In this document: positions 25,545 through 39,800 of the stretch, piece after piece
How positions within the stretch are numbered: position 1 is the stretch's first letter
How the letters are laid out: every line of letters begins with the position of its first letter
NCBI GenBank assembly: GCA_000499405.2
Contig: HG738140.1
Coordinates: 9,947,560 to 10,011,559, forward strand
Length of the DNA: 64,000 bases
Direction of reading: 5' to 3'
DNA from: Onchocerca volvulus
Taxonomy: Eukaryota > Nematoda > Chromadorea > Rhabditida > Onchocercidae
The notes under the pieces: model-generated
Database searches by the model: none
What the model saw: only the letters and a program-made list of their open reading frames with translations
What the model was told of the DNA's origin: nothing
Translations under genes and position numbers: made by a program

Positions 25545-26010
25545 AATTAGTTATGTAATGAAGTCTTTGTTATGATGAATTTTATTCGCAGCAACTACGT
25601 CACAAATAAATTGATGAATGTCGATAATACAATCGATAATTTGAACTTCTTTTTGATAATAAGGAAGTTATCTAATTATTGGTATTGGGAAATGATAGAG
25701 TTTGATAAGTTTGGAAAGCGCCACTTGTCGAATACTTATCAGAGCAAGGGATCGAATCACCGTTGCAGATAACAACCCTTTTTTATAGAAAGTTGTTTAC
25801 TACATGTGAATTTTAGCACAATTTACAACAGTTGACTTATAGCGCAGACAGTTAATTTACAACATGTTAACTTTGCAGAAAGAAATCAAGTTTTCTACTT
25901 GTCAACTACAGCATAATTTACAACATTAACACAGCACAAAGGAAGTTTGTTTACTCCATGTCACCATAGCACAACATAATTTACAATATATTAACCATAG
26001 CGTAAAAATC
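25545..26010 (-). repeat. LTR-like dispersed repeat, copy 1
   Basis: Read on the minus strand: several copies of a roughly 35-45 base unit centred on AACATGTTGTAAATT, then ACATGTAGTAAACAACTT, a CTATAAAAAAG TATA-like box, then a body with CCTTGCTCTGA, TGGCGCTTTCCAAAC, ATTATCGA and AATAAAATTCATCAT. The same blocks in the same order occur on the plus strand at 57990-58400. An upstream array of short repeats, a TATA box and a transcribed-looking body resemble an LTR of a retrotransposon (U3 then R/U5). No internal retroelement genes are attached, so it would be a solo LTR. Confidence 0.7.
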
Positions 26011-28581
26011 AAAAGGTTGGTTATACCAGATCTTTGATTATTTCGTCATATCCATATTCTAGAAAATATTTTGTTCTTCTGAAAGTTACTCCTTTCCTTC
26101 CCTCTTCTTTTATCATTTCAATATTTTAAAAAATATGAAAACTCCTAATTGCAATTCAGAATATTTTATTAACCTTTTCTTTCATTTTTATTGCTCATAA
26201 TAATAACAAAGTTCAAAATTACCATTTTAAAATACTAGAATATGAAAAACTTATGAATCTAATTATGATCCTAGTATTTCATTGAATTCTTTCGACATAC
26301 AGGTAATAATAATTACTTTTTTAAATGAATCAGTTCAAAAATAAATAAAAAAAAATAAATTAATGGATATCACTTTTGTGCATACACTGAAAATCAAATC
26401 TCGAAATTTCTTCACTATTTCAGTAAAACGGAATGTCACACATATTTGATAGTGTGATAAGGTTACTGATTTCATTAGCTTAGTATATCATAACAATGAT
26501 CGATTCAAGCAAATTTCTGGAGGAAAATATTTGTTTCCGAATCGATGTCGCTGTCACAAAGAAATTATTCAATACTTGTTTAATTTGTTTTACTGACCCA
26601 AACTATTGCTAATAATGTTGGCGGTTAATATTAAATAAAACATTAATGATGATAAGAAATTGATGAAAACGATATTAGTTATAATCTTCGAAAAATGTGT
26701 CGCAATTTCATTTAACATTTCAATATGCTATTATATACATTCCGAGGTTCTTAAACTATGGATTATAGATAAAATTTTCTTAATTTTTTTTTTTTGATTT
26801 GGAATTATAAAAAAAAACTTTTCCATAATTTGGAACTATAGAAAAAGCTAAATCGGAATCAGAGCAAAACTTTTTTGGATTATTGAAATTATAGAAAAGT
26901 AGCAGTACTATGAATCTAAGTTAACAGAGATATATTCTCACAATTAGTGTAATAAAAGAAAAGCTATCAGTTAGCTTCAAGTCATTTTCTTATATTATAA
27001 AAAAAATTGATTGGTTCACTGCAATGCTATACTTGAAATATTGTACTCTTTGAAATAACATTTGATCCAAGTTTGTGATAATTTTACAACTTCAAATCGC
27101 ACAGCGTTTGTAATGTATACAAAATTTGCAACGTTGCACATAAATTCGTTCCACTACTTTCCTATTCGAGTCAAAACCAATTAATTTTCAAGTTCTATTA
27201 ATTTATACTCTTTCTTTTTTTAACTTACATTACAACTAACAAGAATGATTTTTTTCTTAAAATGATTCATTTCATATTCGGGAAATGAGGTTAGTTTCAG
27301 TTCATTCTTAATAAATCGTTCAGCATTATTAAAAAGTTATGAATGAAACTGGTCGATTTAAATTGAACTTCCAGTCTATACAAGCTGTCGGAGAATAAAA
27401 AGACTTCTGACACTGCTTTTTATTCATTTTAAGTTGCAATTACTAGTTAAGAAACTGCTTTATGTCTTAATTAGAGCAATTATTGTTTCATTGGCTAAAC
27501 TGGCAAAAACTAGATAATAATCTTACAGCGATGGTCAAAAGATATAAAAAATTCTAATATTCATGTAAAGTATAGTGATTGATCAATGGGAAGAGCAAAA
27601 ATCACAACTGTGAAATTCGCTTAAGAAGAAATGAAAAGTAACAAGTTGCCAGTTCATCCATACATTCTTCGATATTATTAGTCTATTTTAATTTTTTTTT
27701 TGCAATAAATCAAAAACTTTTTTCAGCAAAAATTGTAATAAATTTTTTTTTAGTTAAGAGTTTCAATTCCTTAAATACAGTATATCAAAAAAAAAAAGCA
27801 AAACATATTACGAAAATTTTTTCATTCCTAGTATATTTTTGATAAATTTGAATTTAAATCCAAATTGATTGTAAGAATAGCAGCGATAAATAATTAAATT
27901 TAATGCAGAAAAAGAAAAATCCTTTTTCCGATGTATTTTTTCATAGTTCCTTTTCGGTAAGTGTCTTTAATTAACAAAAAAAAGCGAAAATTTAAGAGAC
28001 TGAAAAAAAGTAAATCAAAAAAAAAAAATGATAATACTGAAAACGATTTCATCTAACTTCTTCATACCATGAATTCATACTTTGCGTTTATGCTTTTTTT
28101 GGAGCGTAACTGTTTGAAATTTGCATATCATCATTTACAATTTTCTAAAATATCCGTTTGAAAGAACTGATTTTGAGAGATATTTTCAGATTTTCTCGAT
28201 TTGACTAAAAATTGCTAATTATATCAGCCAGTTTTTACATGTATTCGCAAGAAGCCACGACAAGTACTAGCTCTTTTTACAGTTGAAATGTAAACAGATG
28301 GTAAATATCGAGTGTGTCCTCTTTCATGTTTATCTTAGTTTTAACTATCATTTCTTGATGTGCCATTTTGCATTTAATTTGAATTTCGATATTCTTTTGA
28401 ATTCTAAGAATGTTTGAAATAATTTTTGAATTGAATAAACTAGCCATACTCACCTAAAAACAAAACAGCAGAACTTGCACTTAAAAGAATGATAGTAATT
28501 GTTTAATATCGGAAGCATTAAAGGTGGAGAAATATTTCATCATTTGAAAAGACTTGGTAGTAAATATTTAAACTTGAGCCG

Positions 28582-28613
<32 letters not shown>

Positions 28614-31113
28614 GATTATAAGACTTTAAAAAAGTATTTTAGAAACTATATTCTGGAACAAAATATAATGAATAAACAAACTGCAATAACTTTAGAAAAG
28701 TGAATACATCATTTTAGAAGATGTTGTCACAGTTCTTAAGAACATCGCAAAAAATCATTGTGATGTTGACATTGTATGAAAGGAAAAAAATAAAATTGAA
28801 ATATTTCTTTTTTTAATGAGAAAGCATTTGGCAGCAGTTTTTTCTGATAAGAACTTCTTTATCGATTTTCAAAATGATAATGAACGGTTACACAATCACT
28901 AGTCTTCCATAAGTTTATCATAGATGACATTAGAATGAAGCAGACTAAATTTGATATTTTCTTCAATTTCACTTTTTTCATTAATTACTATTCCCATAAA
29001 TTTACTTACCTTTCCATTTTATTCACTCAATTTTCATTTATTCTCGAATAATTAAGAATGACTTGGCATTGTGTACTATTATCTCCAATTAATATGTAGA
29101 ATCAGCAGTTTTTAATTTTCTTCGATTAAAATTCTTTTCGATTAATTTTGTCAAAATTTTCATTTTAGAAATTTGCTAATCACTGAAAATTATAGCATTT
29201 TCTTTTTTCTCAAGAAATCTCTAATTTTTGAAAAAATTTCACTACATTGATGACTAGACACAGAATTGTTGCATGCTTACTTAGAAGCGAATTTTCAGTA
29301 GCAGAAGTTGATTTTGATGATTGTTGGAAGCATATCTAAAGCGGCATTTCAGCTTTGATCCAAAAATAGTGAACTATGAAAGGATTAATAAAGCAGTACC
29401 GCTCCTTTCAATTAATCTAGAATATACCAAAAATAATGTAGGTTTGTTTTTAGTTTAATTATGGAAAAATGTTTTAAAATTTTCCCGGATTTTTGATTTG
29501 AATTAAAATATTTGTAGAACTTGAATCTTTTGAGCATTAAGCAATATTCACTAACTATTGTAAACATATTTGAATAAATAATTGAAATTACAGAAATATG
29601 ATCAACAAACAATTCCGACTGATCGAATTATTGCACGATGAAAGAATTGTTGGAGCAGCACCGAAAAGAGTGTTTATTTTACGAATTTCTCTTCTTATCC
29701 ATTCATTTATTAAGCTGCATTCTCAGTAATAATTTTCCCTAAAAGGATTTTTTTTTCTTCATTAATTGCTGATTAATTGTTATATTGGAAAGTTCCTTGC
29801 TATTTTCAATTTGATTTTTTTAGGAAAATTTTCGGATAACTTTTATTTGCAAATAAGGAACCGACAAAAGCCATTTAATATATTATCACTTATAAGGCAA
29901 CACTAATCTTAATTACCTTATCATACAGCGAGTAACAATAGAATTTCATGTGAAAGTAGAAGATTGAAGGAAATAACAAATGGAGTAATGAGTGTGGAAA
30001 CTTTGAACTGCCAAATACTAAACTTGGAATAGATGGCACTGTTTCAACATGTCCTCAGCAACTGAGAACTAATTTAAAGAGAACATCATTTCTGATAGAA
30101 ATGAATCATGCTTTCAACATTATGATTGGTTGGAAGAAAATTTTGTAAAATGCGTTGGGTCGATATTACTTTTACACCTAACTAGCGATATAATGAAATG
30201 ATTGAAGAGCAATGTTTAATTTAAATTCCCCAAAATACACCTTCATTGTTCGGTCCACAAAGAAAAAGTTGTTTTCATTTCTTAAGATCATTATAGGGCA
30301 CAGCATTTCCAGTACATTCTATTTGTATGTATAAATAATGCAAAAATACATCTGCGAAATAAAGCAGAAAGTTCGCCACTTCATTCATCACTATATTTTC
30401 AGATTTGACATACTAATGTCAAATCCGCTCCCTCCACGAATTTTTATCATTCTTTTGATTATTATCTTTTGTAATTGTTTCCCTTCAATTTGTTTGAGCA
30501 TCAGCCTGACTTGAATCATAAGATTTCATCAGGATTCATGCAAATTCGTTCGGTCTAATAAATTTTGATTTTTCGTGTTTTTTTTTTTTTTGCTGTTAAG
30601 AATTTATGGAAAGTTTCATAAACAGGAAGTTTCGTATCAAAGTGTATTTTTAATTCGAAAAGTGAGAAATTAATATAAAAAGTTTCTGGATGCAAAAAGG
30701 AACTTGTTTTGCTTTCAAATATACTCAAAGTTCTGTTTTTTGGGCCTAATGTCAAGCAAAAAGAGCAGAGAGAGTGAAGACAAAGATCGTAGATCTTCCT
30801 CACAAGCATAATACTATGATCGAAATTCGAAAGATGTAGAAATCATTGAACTTTGATCCATACCTTGAAGATTAACACAAAAGTGTCAAAATATTCCTTA
30901 TTACATATTCACATTCTTTTTATAATCGGGACAATATTGAGTAAGTAAGTTATTGAGCTGATCAACACAGCTTTATTTCAGCATATTATTGATTTAAAAT
31001 CCAATTCATTACGAGAAACAGTGCAATAAAAAAGTTATATTTTGATATTGTAAGTAGTTTATTTGAAAAAAACTGTACTTTATTTTTGCATTTTGTTTTA
31101 TTCCCACTGTACT
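26011..31113. other. Gene-poor AT-rich region
   Basis: About 5 kb without a convincing gene. It contains a 28-base poly-T tract (28582-28609) and other homopolymer tracts. Confidence 0.4.
28582..28609. repeat. Poly-T tract
   Basis: An uninterrupted run of 28 thymines, the longest homopolymer in the window. Confidence 0.95.
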
Positions 31114-31347
31114 TTAGTCTATCTCTTCCTGTTTACTTTTGGAGCATAATTTTCGCTGAAATTTTCCAAAATTACTCATGAAAGTGATGCCAAAATAATT
31201 ATTTTTTGCACGGCTTTCATATTTACAATTGCAATTTTGGTGTATTTCACTTACCAAGTAAGAAGAATATAAATTTCCCATAACATTGATGTTAAAACTG
31301 GGTTGTGATAATCGAATCGAAGATTCATAAGAAGACGAACCATTCAT
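31114..31347 (-). CDS. Possible small or 3'-terminal gene fragment
   Basis: On the minus strand an open frame reads MNGSSSYESSIRLSQPSF and NVMGNLYSSYL, then meets a perfect donor (TTG|GTAAGT). After about 100 bases a TTTCAG acceptor is followed by RKLCSKSKQEEID and a stop at 31114. The frame also stays open through this short intron. A TAA lies immediately upstream of the ATG, so it is either a very small protein (about 44 residues) or the last exons of a gene that enters the frame after the ATG. No family is recognised. Confidence 0.3.
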   Translation of the reverse strand: MNGSSSYESSIRLSQPSFNINVMGNLYSSYLVSEIHQNCNCKYESRAKNNYFGITFMSNFGKFQRKLCSKSKQEEID

Positions 31348-33218
31348 TTATGATGAAAATGAGCAGGAATAGGTCGGTTATGCTCATATTTGTCAAAGAC
31401 ATGTTTCAGCTGCTACTCTGTTCGTCGGTTAGACTTCCACTCCTTTCATTTAATTTGATCGTTAAAATTTGTCGATCTGATCGAAATTTGTCGATTTTGA
31501 TTCCTATAAACATGGTTTGCATGGAAAAATAGAGCTTCTTCTATCTCAAAGATAGGAAGGAACCAAAATATTTCTACTGATAGTAGTCCTTTATCGAATG
31601 CATGACTGTGATCTGTGATCACTAGAAGATTTTGATATATACCAGTGTGTATTTCTTCGCGATTTATATTGATCCTGATTCATTTGAACTGAATATAAAC
31701 CATACATACCTTCCGAATATTCTGGGGAATTTATCCTCTAATTTTTCCTGATTTGTTTGCTTCATTATTTATAGATTTTCTTTTATCCATCGAAGTTCTA
31801 CTATGATTTCAGAAATTTTAAGTCGAGAGTTTCGCAATTTCTAGATTAATCGGAATTAAATTTAAATGTTCAAATTCATTAGATTATGACTATCGACGAG
31901 TAATTTTAGAGTATGTAAATTCTTCTCTACAGCCTGATAATGTAATTACATCATTTTGCAACTACGTGTTTTTCTTGTTTTACAACAGTTATCAGTTTGG
32001 AACTTTTCGAGTAAATTATTTGAAAGTAGATCATGCAGTTAAGCCATCTTTTATCAAAGTATTCGCACTTTTGTTTTCCCTTTCTATTTTATAAATGAAT
32101 GTAACAAAATGAATATTTTAGCTCTTCTAAGATCGAAAAAATTCGAAAAATGGCACATATATTCTTTGTCAATCGATATTCTCATCATGAGATTATTTAA
32201 GAGCCTGAGTGTCTTTTCCACGAAAGGTCACGAACAAAATTAGCGGAAACTTTAAAAATCGGATCAGTAACTTTTTGTGCTATTCAAATGAATATGTTGT
32301 TGTAGAACTTTTTAAAACCGGTCTTCTTTTTTTTTTGCAAAAAATTCTATTAAAGCAAAAATAAAAAGATTTTCACATTATATTATTTCCTGATTGAGAT
32401 GACTAAGACTGCTCCTTATGATTTTTGATATTATCATCAGTTTATTTCTTCTTATATTAAGTTTCATGTTAACGCCATCAAAAATCTTTTTTTTTTTTTT
32501 GTGATTCACGCAATTTAACTTTCAGTGTTGTTTGCAGTTGAAATTGTCGATAAATTTCGATAATTTTTTGCTATTTTTCTATACGAATTTTACTTGTTTG
32601 CCGACATTTGCTCATTTTCTATGCTATCTTTGCATCCTGCACCGCCATAATTTTTGAGAAAATTCGATCTGGTTGTTTTATAAATCACTGAAAGTATGTG
32701 AGATTCAGAAATTTGCATATTTGAAGAGAGAATAATTCTTTTAAAGAATAAATTGCGACTGTAAATTCTTGCTTTTCCATCAAATTTTAAATCACAGTTC
32801 CCCGCTGTAATTTGAACATATGGACATCAAACTACTCAATGAATTTTCAGTTGACCATTTTATGTTTCGAGTGTCAGTGATCTATTTTCTATCTTTGAAA
32901 TATATCTTTCCAAAGAAAATTATGTCAAGTTTATTTATCACTATTAAACGAAAAAAAAAAAAATTAAAGACGATAAATCAGTAGGTCATTAAAATAGCCC
33001 ATCAAATGTTTCGAAAATAGATATCACTATTCTTTTTGAAACTTAAACAACTAAAGTATGGAATTTGGGATTATTCCGACAACTCTTCTCTGGAAGTCAA
33101 TTACTAGCTCAATTAATTCTATCAATTTTAACATTAATATTAATGACTCCCGTGCTTGTTATCAATGTTATCATATTTTGCAAAAGTTATTCGTTCTTTT
33201 CATTTTATTTATCGCGAA

Positions 33219-33369
33219 CTATTTGAGTTTTACGGCAAGAAAGATTATGCTAAATAAGATTATAATGATGAAGACGCTGAACGAGTCAAGAATTCGAGCA
33301 GTTGTCAATCCACTGAAATCTGAACCGACCGATCCTCCAGGTTCGTCAACTACTGTACTCCACCTCGCC
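33219..33369 (-). CDS. Candidate 3'-terminal exon of a membrane protein
   Basis: A TTACAG acceptor at about 33370-33375 is followed in one frame by 49 codons and TAG. The sequence includes WSTVVDEPGGSVGS, TARILDSF and a hydrophobic run VFIIIILFSIIFLAV with a short KLK tail, as in a single-pass protein with a tiny cytosolic end. Base composition is clearly less AT-rich over the first half than in its surroundings. I could not find the preceding exons, so this remains an isolated candidate. The plus strand of the same segment is also open but looks less protein-like. Confidence 0.35.
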
Positions 33370-33399
33370 CTGTAATGCTACATTTTCACGAGATCCTTT

Positions 33400-36300
33400 A
33401 TGAATGTGTACGATTTTTTTTTTTACTGAAATTTATTATCGTTTTAAATGTCAATAATTATGTAATTCGATGGAAAAGTGATGCAAGAGGAAAGATGGAG
33501 ATGTTTTACTCATAATTCATAATAAAAATCAACTTTTTCTGCGAAAAAAAAGAGTTTTTTTATATTTTTGAGTATTTCATCGTTGTATTCACAAAATAAA
33601 CCAGAACGAAATATTGTACATGTATTCAAACCTTCAATTTGTTGATCTTAGTTGCGTACGGCAGTTTACGACACAAAATTTCAAATACAGTTCAACGAGT
33701 ACTCATATATTCTTCAGTTCAATTATTTTATTGTTCAATATTTGTTGAATAATTCGTCTCTATTATTCATTAATTAGCATTATGAAGTATGCATCATTAA
33801 TTGAGAGTACTTATCTCGCTTTTAGTTTTCATATATTCATTTTTTTGCTTTAAACGAATGAATTTAATGGAAAAACTTGCAGTTGCGAAAATTTCCTTAA
33901 ACAGAATAAAAAGAAAGATTGAATCTGTTTAATATCTAACAATATAACAGAAACTCCATTCATTTAATAACTCAACTGCAATTTAAAAAATTTTATAGTT
34001 TAGTATTATCGTAAGAGAATTTCATGATTAAAAAAATATCTCCAACATGTTTAAATGTCAAAATTTAAAATGAAATTCTAAGATGTAATCTTTGATTTTG
34101 TCAATGCAGTAGGAGATTTCTCCATAGAATTCGGATTTAATATATTTATTTTTTTGTCTGTTTATCAAAAGAACATAAAAAGTTGTAGCTGAAATAATAA
34201 CTTCAACAATAAAAGCAAGTTTTGTAGTACATGGCTGTCAGACCTACATTTTTTATTCAAATTTTCAAGAAACATGGAACAAAAAAGTTAGCGTGTTTTA
34301 TCAATAATCATATATTAATGTATTTCAATTTCAGGTATTATATACCTGTTTTCAATTCGCTTGTACCGTTTGAAGTTATACTTTTTAATGGTAATTTCAG
34401 TGTCACACTTTTTTTACTGTCAGATTGCTATTACAAACAATACAAACAATAATTCTGGAAAATGCCCCACATTCGATGAAATTTTGATCGGAAAGAGAAA
34501 ATTTAATGAAAGTGCAAATCCTGAAGCAAAATTTAATGTGGTCTTCCTTCAATCCCTTTTGCTTTTTAAAAAACAATTCGAAGGTGTGTTTTCCATCTAA
34601 TTCTTACTTTCAATCTGGTTTATATTTGAATTAAATTAAATGAGCAGCAGTTTGCTAAAACATTATTGACATTTATTTGCTCGGAAAAAATTTCTACAAA
34701 AAAAGAAAAAATAAACATATTTTTAGAAAAGAATTGTTTTTAATTCATACTATCGGAAAACGAACTGCTATTCTTACTGCACAAATGATAGACAAAATTT
34801 TTTCTGACATTTTCGTTTGTTTAGAACTATGTTCATTCTTTACTAAATTTTACCATGGTAGAATAGTGATACATTGCCACCTCGTTGATTGAAGTAGGAA
34901 ATTATGCGGATGGAAGGGAAATTTTTTGGATTATTTGAGAAAAATCTTGGTAAAAATATCGTTTGAAATAGAATGGAATCGAATGAATCGGATAAAATCA
35001 TTTAATGCAAACTGGGAGTTTACCAAAGTTTTATTTTTAAGTTAAATTTTAAGGATTAGGTTGGAATTATCGTCATAAATTATTGAAAGAGCTGTAAAAA
35101 TTAGAAAACAGAATCAATAAAATTGTATTAATTCGTTGATTTGACATGAGTATACTATGTGATAATGAATAAATTTCTGAATTTCGTTCAGTAAGAAATT
35201 TTTTGTAACAGAAAATGTGTTTTTTGTTATATATTTTTCTCTATGGTTATATGTAAAATACATATTGTTGGTTATAATTTAACATCCGTCATAATAATTT
35301 TCAAACATTTATAAGAAAAATTTTCAAGAGTTTGAAAGAGATTTTCAAACGAAATACCTTAAATTCAATAATTAGTAATAGAGAAATTCTCCATAAATTG
35401 CTGAAAAATTTTTACAAATCAAAGCAAATTTTTTAATGTAGAAGAATTAAGGAGTTCTATCATTTAGTTTTTCCTTCTGTCCAATCTAAAACATTGAAAG
35501 TCGATGTATTAACTTCAGATTTATGAACAAATCTCAAAATCAAAATCCTTACAAATCCTTTAGGCTACTATATAATTAATTTGATCAAATAGTTCTTGCT
35601 TCTTACATTCAACATCCCTTCTTTAAAATCAAGAAGTGTGGGATACGAGAAAAAAAAGTTCTTTCTGAAATTAACAAATAAGCTATAGAAAATGATAATT
35701 TAAGAAGCAAGTGAATTACTGCTTTATTCTTTCACCGATCCTTTCGTGATAAATTGATTTTGTAAAAATGATGGAATGATTCTTGCCTATGTCGTCCACG
35801 GTGGATAAGTTGGATTAATTTTTTGAGAAATAACTTATCCCTCAGATTACTGCTATTTATTGAACGATTGTGTGTTATGTTATGCTTGCAGTTTACCAGG
35901 AAAATTTTGAAAAAAAAAATGATAATGATAATTGTAATGATAGATGCTTGTTATCACTTATTATTTAGCAAAGAATTATTTGTTAAATTATTTGTTATTT
36001 TTTAATTATTTCTCATTCAACAGAATGTTGTTGCAAAGAACGGAAGTGGAGTCTAAATGATGTGAAAATCCATAAACATTGTTGTTGCAATCTAATATTA
36101 ACATAGAAGGAGATAAGCATATTTCTTTAAACGAAAGTTACTCTTTTCATTGAAATTTTTTAAATGTTATTGGAATTTCATTGTGAATAATTTTATTCCT
36201 AGAAAGAAATATGAAGTGTTTTGCTGCAATGATCTTTTCGAATTAAGTAACGATTCAGTGAAAGAATTTGCGCTTTATAATAATAATAATAATTTTAAAT

Positions 36301-36780
36301 GGAATTTTCTCATACTTTTTCTAACATTTATTTTCTTTCAAAATAATCGGAAAACAGACAGCTTTCAAGATGCAACTATGCTTGTGCATTTTTTGAAGTT
36401 TAGAAAAATTACGTAAAGATAAAATAGATAAAAAAGAAACAAGAGAAATTGGTTATACAAAAAGAAAACGGTATTAAACATCAACAAATAATTGCAAAAT
36501 TAATATTGCTTTTTTCCTAAACAAATGTTTTTCGTGAAAACTGCAAGAAATTGTTTGAGATTTATGATGAAATCAACAAAGTTTCAAAATTAATCCTTCT
36601 AATTAAGTTTAAATTGCTTTTAATATAGATACCTATACGCATTTTTTAAAATCAGTAAAATTGTTTTTTTTTTTTAACAAAAAAAAAAATCAAAACAACA
36701 ATATGCTTCAATCCAAATAAACTTATTACAGAAACGTGATTTCATGGGCAAAATTTTTTTGAAAGATAGTTTTTTGTTTA
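33400..36780. other. Intergenic upstream of the BTB gene
   Basis: Several open frames of 60-90 codons occur on the plus strand, but none has supportable splice sites or recognisable content. Upstream regulatory sequence of the BTB gene would lie in its right part; no specific element could be named. Confidence 0.4.
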
Positions 36781-36800
36781 TTTCGTCTTAATCTTCAAAT

Positions 36801-36808
36801 ATTCAGGC
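36801..36808 (+). promoter_or_regulatory. Putative spliced-leader trans-splice acceptor of the BTB gene
   Basis: ATTCAG ending at 36806, two bases before the ATG at 36809. No coding sequence in frame precedes it, so spliced-leader addition is the simplest reading. Confidence 0.45.
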
Positions 36809-39800
36809 ATGGATTGCTTTGCCGACGATCGTGAAGCACTGAACGATTTTACAAAATATTACAATAATACTCACTTAAGTGATGTTGCACTTTTGGTTGG
36901 AGATGAAGTGTAAGTTATGACTTACATCGTCTTTAACAGATATTTTTATGAGTTTGAAAGACATTTCTTTGTTATCATACTGCCTTGACTTGAATGTAAC
37001 AGAAGAACTTGTATTTATATCAGCTTACTAGTGATAATAGTGATAATATTTGATATAATAATAATCAGCAGTTTAAAAGATTTTTTTCATTAATGATATT
37101 TAGATTTGTACATGGAAGAATAATTTCAATTCAACTTTTAGGTATGCGGCACATCGAATAATATTAACAAAAAGTAGCGAAGTGTTCGATCAGATGCTAA
37201 GCAAGAAATGGAACGGAAATAAGAAGGTTCCTAGCTTTTTGCTCTTTCCTTAATTTTTACTGCTTTAGGAAATTGTTGTTTTGTTTTTAGAAATTTTATT
37301 TTATCAAAAGTTTTAAAATGGAAGGGAATTGTTAATTTTTGTATTTTATGAAGTGGAAGGCAGAAGATCTTTCCTAAATCTGCAGAGGGGTCAAAACCTA
37401 GACGAAATGCTTTTGAAAAAGTACGATTGAAATATTTTAATTCCAGTGTCTATATTATGAGAATATTTCGCGCCTCTTATTTTATGAAACAAATTCGATT
37501 TAGAAACTTAATTAAACATTCTGAGAATTTATTTCATGTCATTTCTTTCCTAAGAATATCATCATTTATGCATGTATAGATGGAAAATAACAAATAAAGT
37601 TAAAGGAATAATTGCAGGAATTAGAACTTGTCGAAGACCCACCTTGTCAGCTAGTTTTTGCCGCATTTCTACGCTTCCTATATTGTAATCATGTGTTTTT
37701 ACATCCCGAAAATGCACTGCCAATACTTATTCTCGCTGATAAGTATAATGTTAACAGTTTGAAGAAGGTAATGTTTATCTTTCCCACTATACTTTCGATC
37801 TGTTTCTTTTTAAACTAAGTTAGGTGGCATTCTAATCATCATTTTTTGTTATTCTTGTTTATTATTTGTCTTCTTTCAACGCTGAATTTTTTTTAAACTA
37901 TTTTAAGATTTGTATTCTTTGAAATGGTTGCAATCGACCAATAATATTTGAAATTACAACTTTTGTAATGACTAGTAAATATGACAGTGAGATGTATACA
38001 GCTTTGTTTCTACTGTCTTATTTCGTTTTATTAGAATTTCCAAAATTTATCACTTTATGCTTGAAGACAAATCATCACCGTTCGATTATTGATTTTGAGA
38101 AGTATAAATGTCTACTGAAACAAGTAAAATTATCCACTTATTAAGTACGCGAATTACGATCACTTCCATTTGTTGTTCATATTTTTTTGATTTAAATTCA
38201 AAAAACATTTACACGCATTTTTTTCAAGATAACTTTTTCATTTATTATTCATTTATTCTCTCTTTTTGATGCCATTTTATCTCAATTCCCGTCGTTTGTC
38301 ATATAATTAGCAATTACTTTACAGAACTTTCTTTCAGATTTTCAAAAATTTGACATTTGATAACAAACTATTTAGGTCTGCATTGATTATGCTGTAAATA
38401 ATATATTACCGGAACTATCAACCAGAGAATTATTCCATGTGTGGTTCTCGTACGCTACAAAAGCATTCCATCAAGTATGTTCTTTTCTCAGTAAAACTTT
38501 CTGGCATTGTTTAAAATGTTTCTTTGTTTCAGCCACTGATAAGTGCTTGTATCAAAGTGCTAGCATGGCATTTCGAAGAGATGATTATAAGCGAAGAATG
38601 GGAAAAAGAATGGTTATCAGTAGATCGTGATCAGCTCATTGAACTTCTCCGATCCAATGATCTTGTCTTACCAAGTAATTTTTCATCGATAGCAATGAAT
38701 TAAAAACAATGCTAATGAACTTCTGAAATTTTTGTGCTAAAAAATCTATCAAAAATTCAATAAATCGATCAAAACGGTATTAATCAATGAAACGAAATAT
38801 TGCCGTAATGGAGGTGATTACGGTAGGTAGCTGTTTTATTCTAGAAGAAAAAAGGGATGTGTAACATACCGTTTATGGATTCTGGATTTATTTGTATGTA
38901 ATTCAGATGAATTTCGTTTATGGGAGGCTGTGCAAAAATGGTTGACAGCATCGTCTCATCCGGAGAGACGTGGTAATACTGCTTCACCGCTTCTGGCTTC
39001 CATTATTCCATACATAAAGTTGGTTTTTAATGGCAAGAACTTCATTTATGGCCAATTTTCGAAGTTTTAAATTCAAAATTCTTTGAGTTTTTCTTCTTTT
39101 AGAGAGAATTTTAATGCTTCGTCGATAAAATATCATATCGGTTGTTAATGTTGATTAATGTTGACTCAATAATAGATATTTGATGATCTCAATAGGGGAA
39201 AAAACAGAATAACCAATCGGAATCTATATTGGTTAATTTAAAGAGTGATTTCTCAGGCATTTCAACGAAATAAAGTACACTAATGGAAAACGCTTTGATT
39301 TTTTGAACTCTGCTGGAAATGCTAAAATAAGTAGTTTTTGTTGAGTCGTTTATTGATTGCTAAATATAAAATCCACAATTATTCTAACAATTGCATCCAA
39401 GAAAGAAATAAGTGTTCGTAAGTAAATTCTACAAATTACATAACTGGAAGGCAGCAAAGACTGAATCATCTGAAATGGAATCTACTTATTACTTCTTAAT
39501 CTAATATTATAATTAATTGTATATAATGTATGAGAGTTTGCATCAATCGAATCAATATTCAAATGATTGGTAAAACATATTAGAGCAATTGGCTGTAATA
39601 CGAATTCTTTAGCTTCAATTAATGATTCTAATTTGAATTTAAAACTTTGAAGAAAAAAAGAGTTTTTTTCGTTTAGATTTCCATTTATGACAGCGGATGA
39701 ACTGACAATAGTTGAACGATCACCACTGGTTGAAATACACCCAAAATTATTCCATCCACAGATTTTGCTTGCCTATAAGTTTCAAGCTCTTCCATTGGCA

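Noticed and set aside
33058..33375. 105-codon plus-strand open frame
   Set aside because: Low-complexity Ile/Asn/Ser-rich start and no paired splice sites. The minus strand of its right half is a better exon candidate.
38439..38630. 63-codon plus-strand open frame in the BTB gene
   Set aside because: It runs through an intron and leaves the correct frame. Exons 38376-38474 and 38533-38674 explain the coding sequence.
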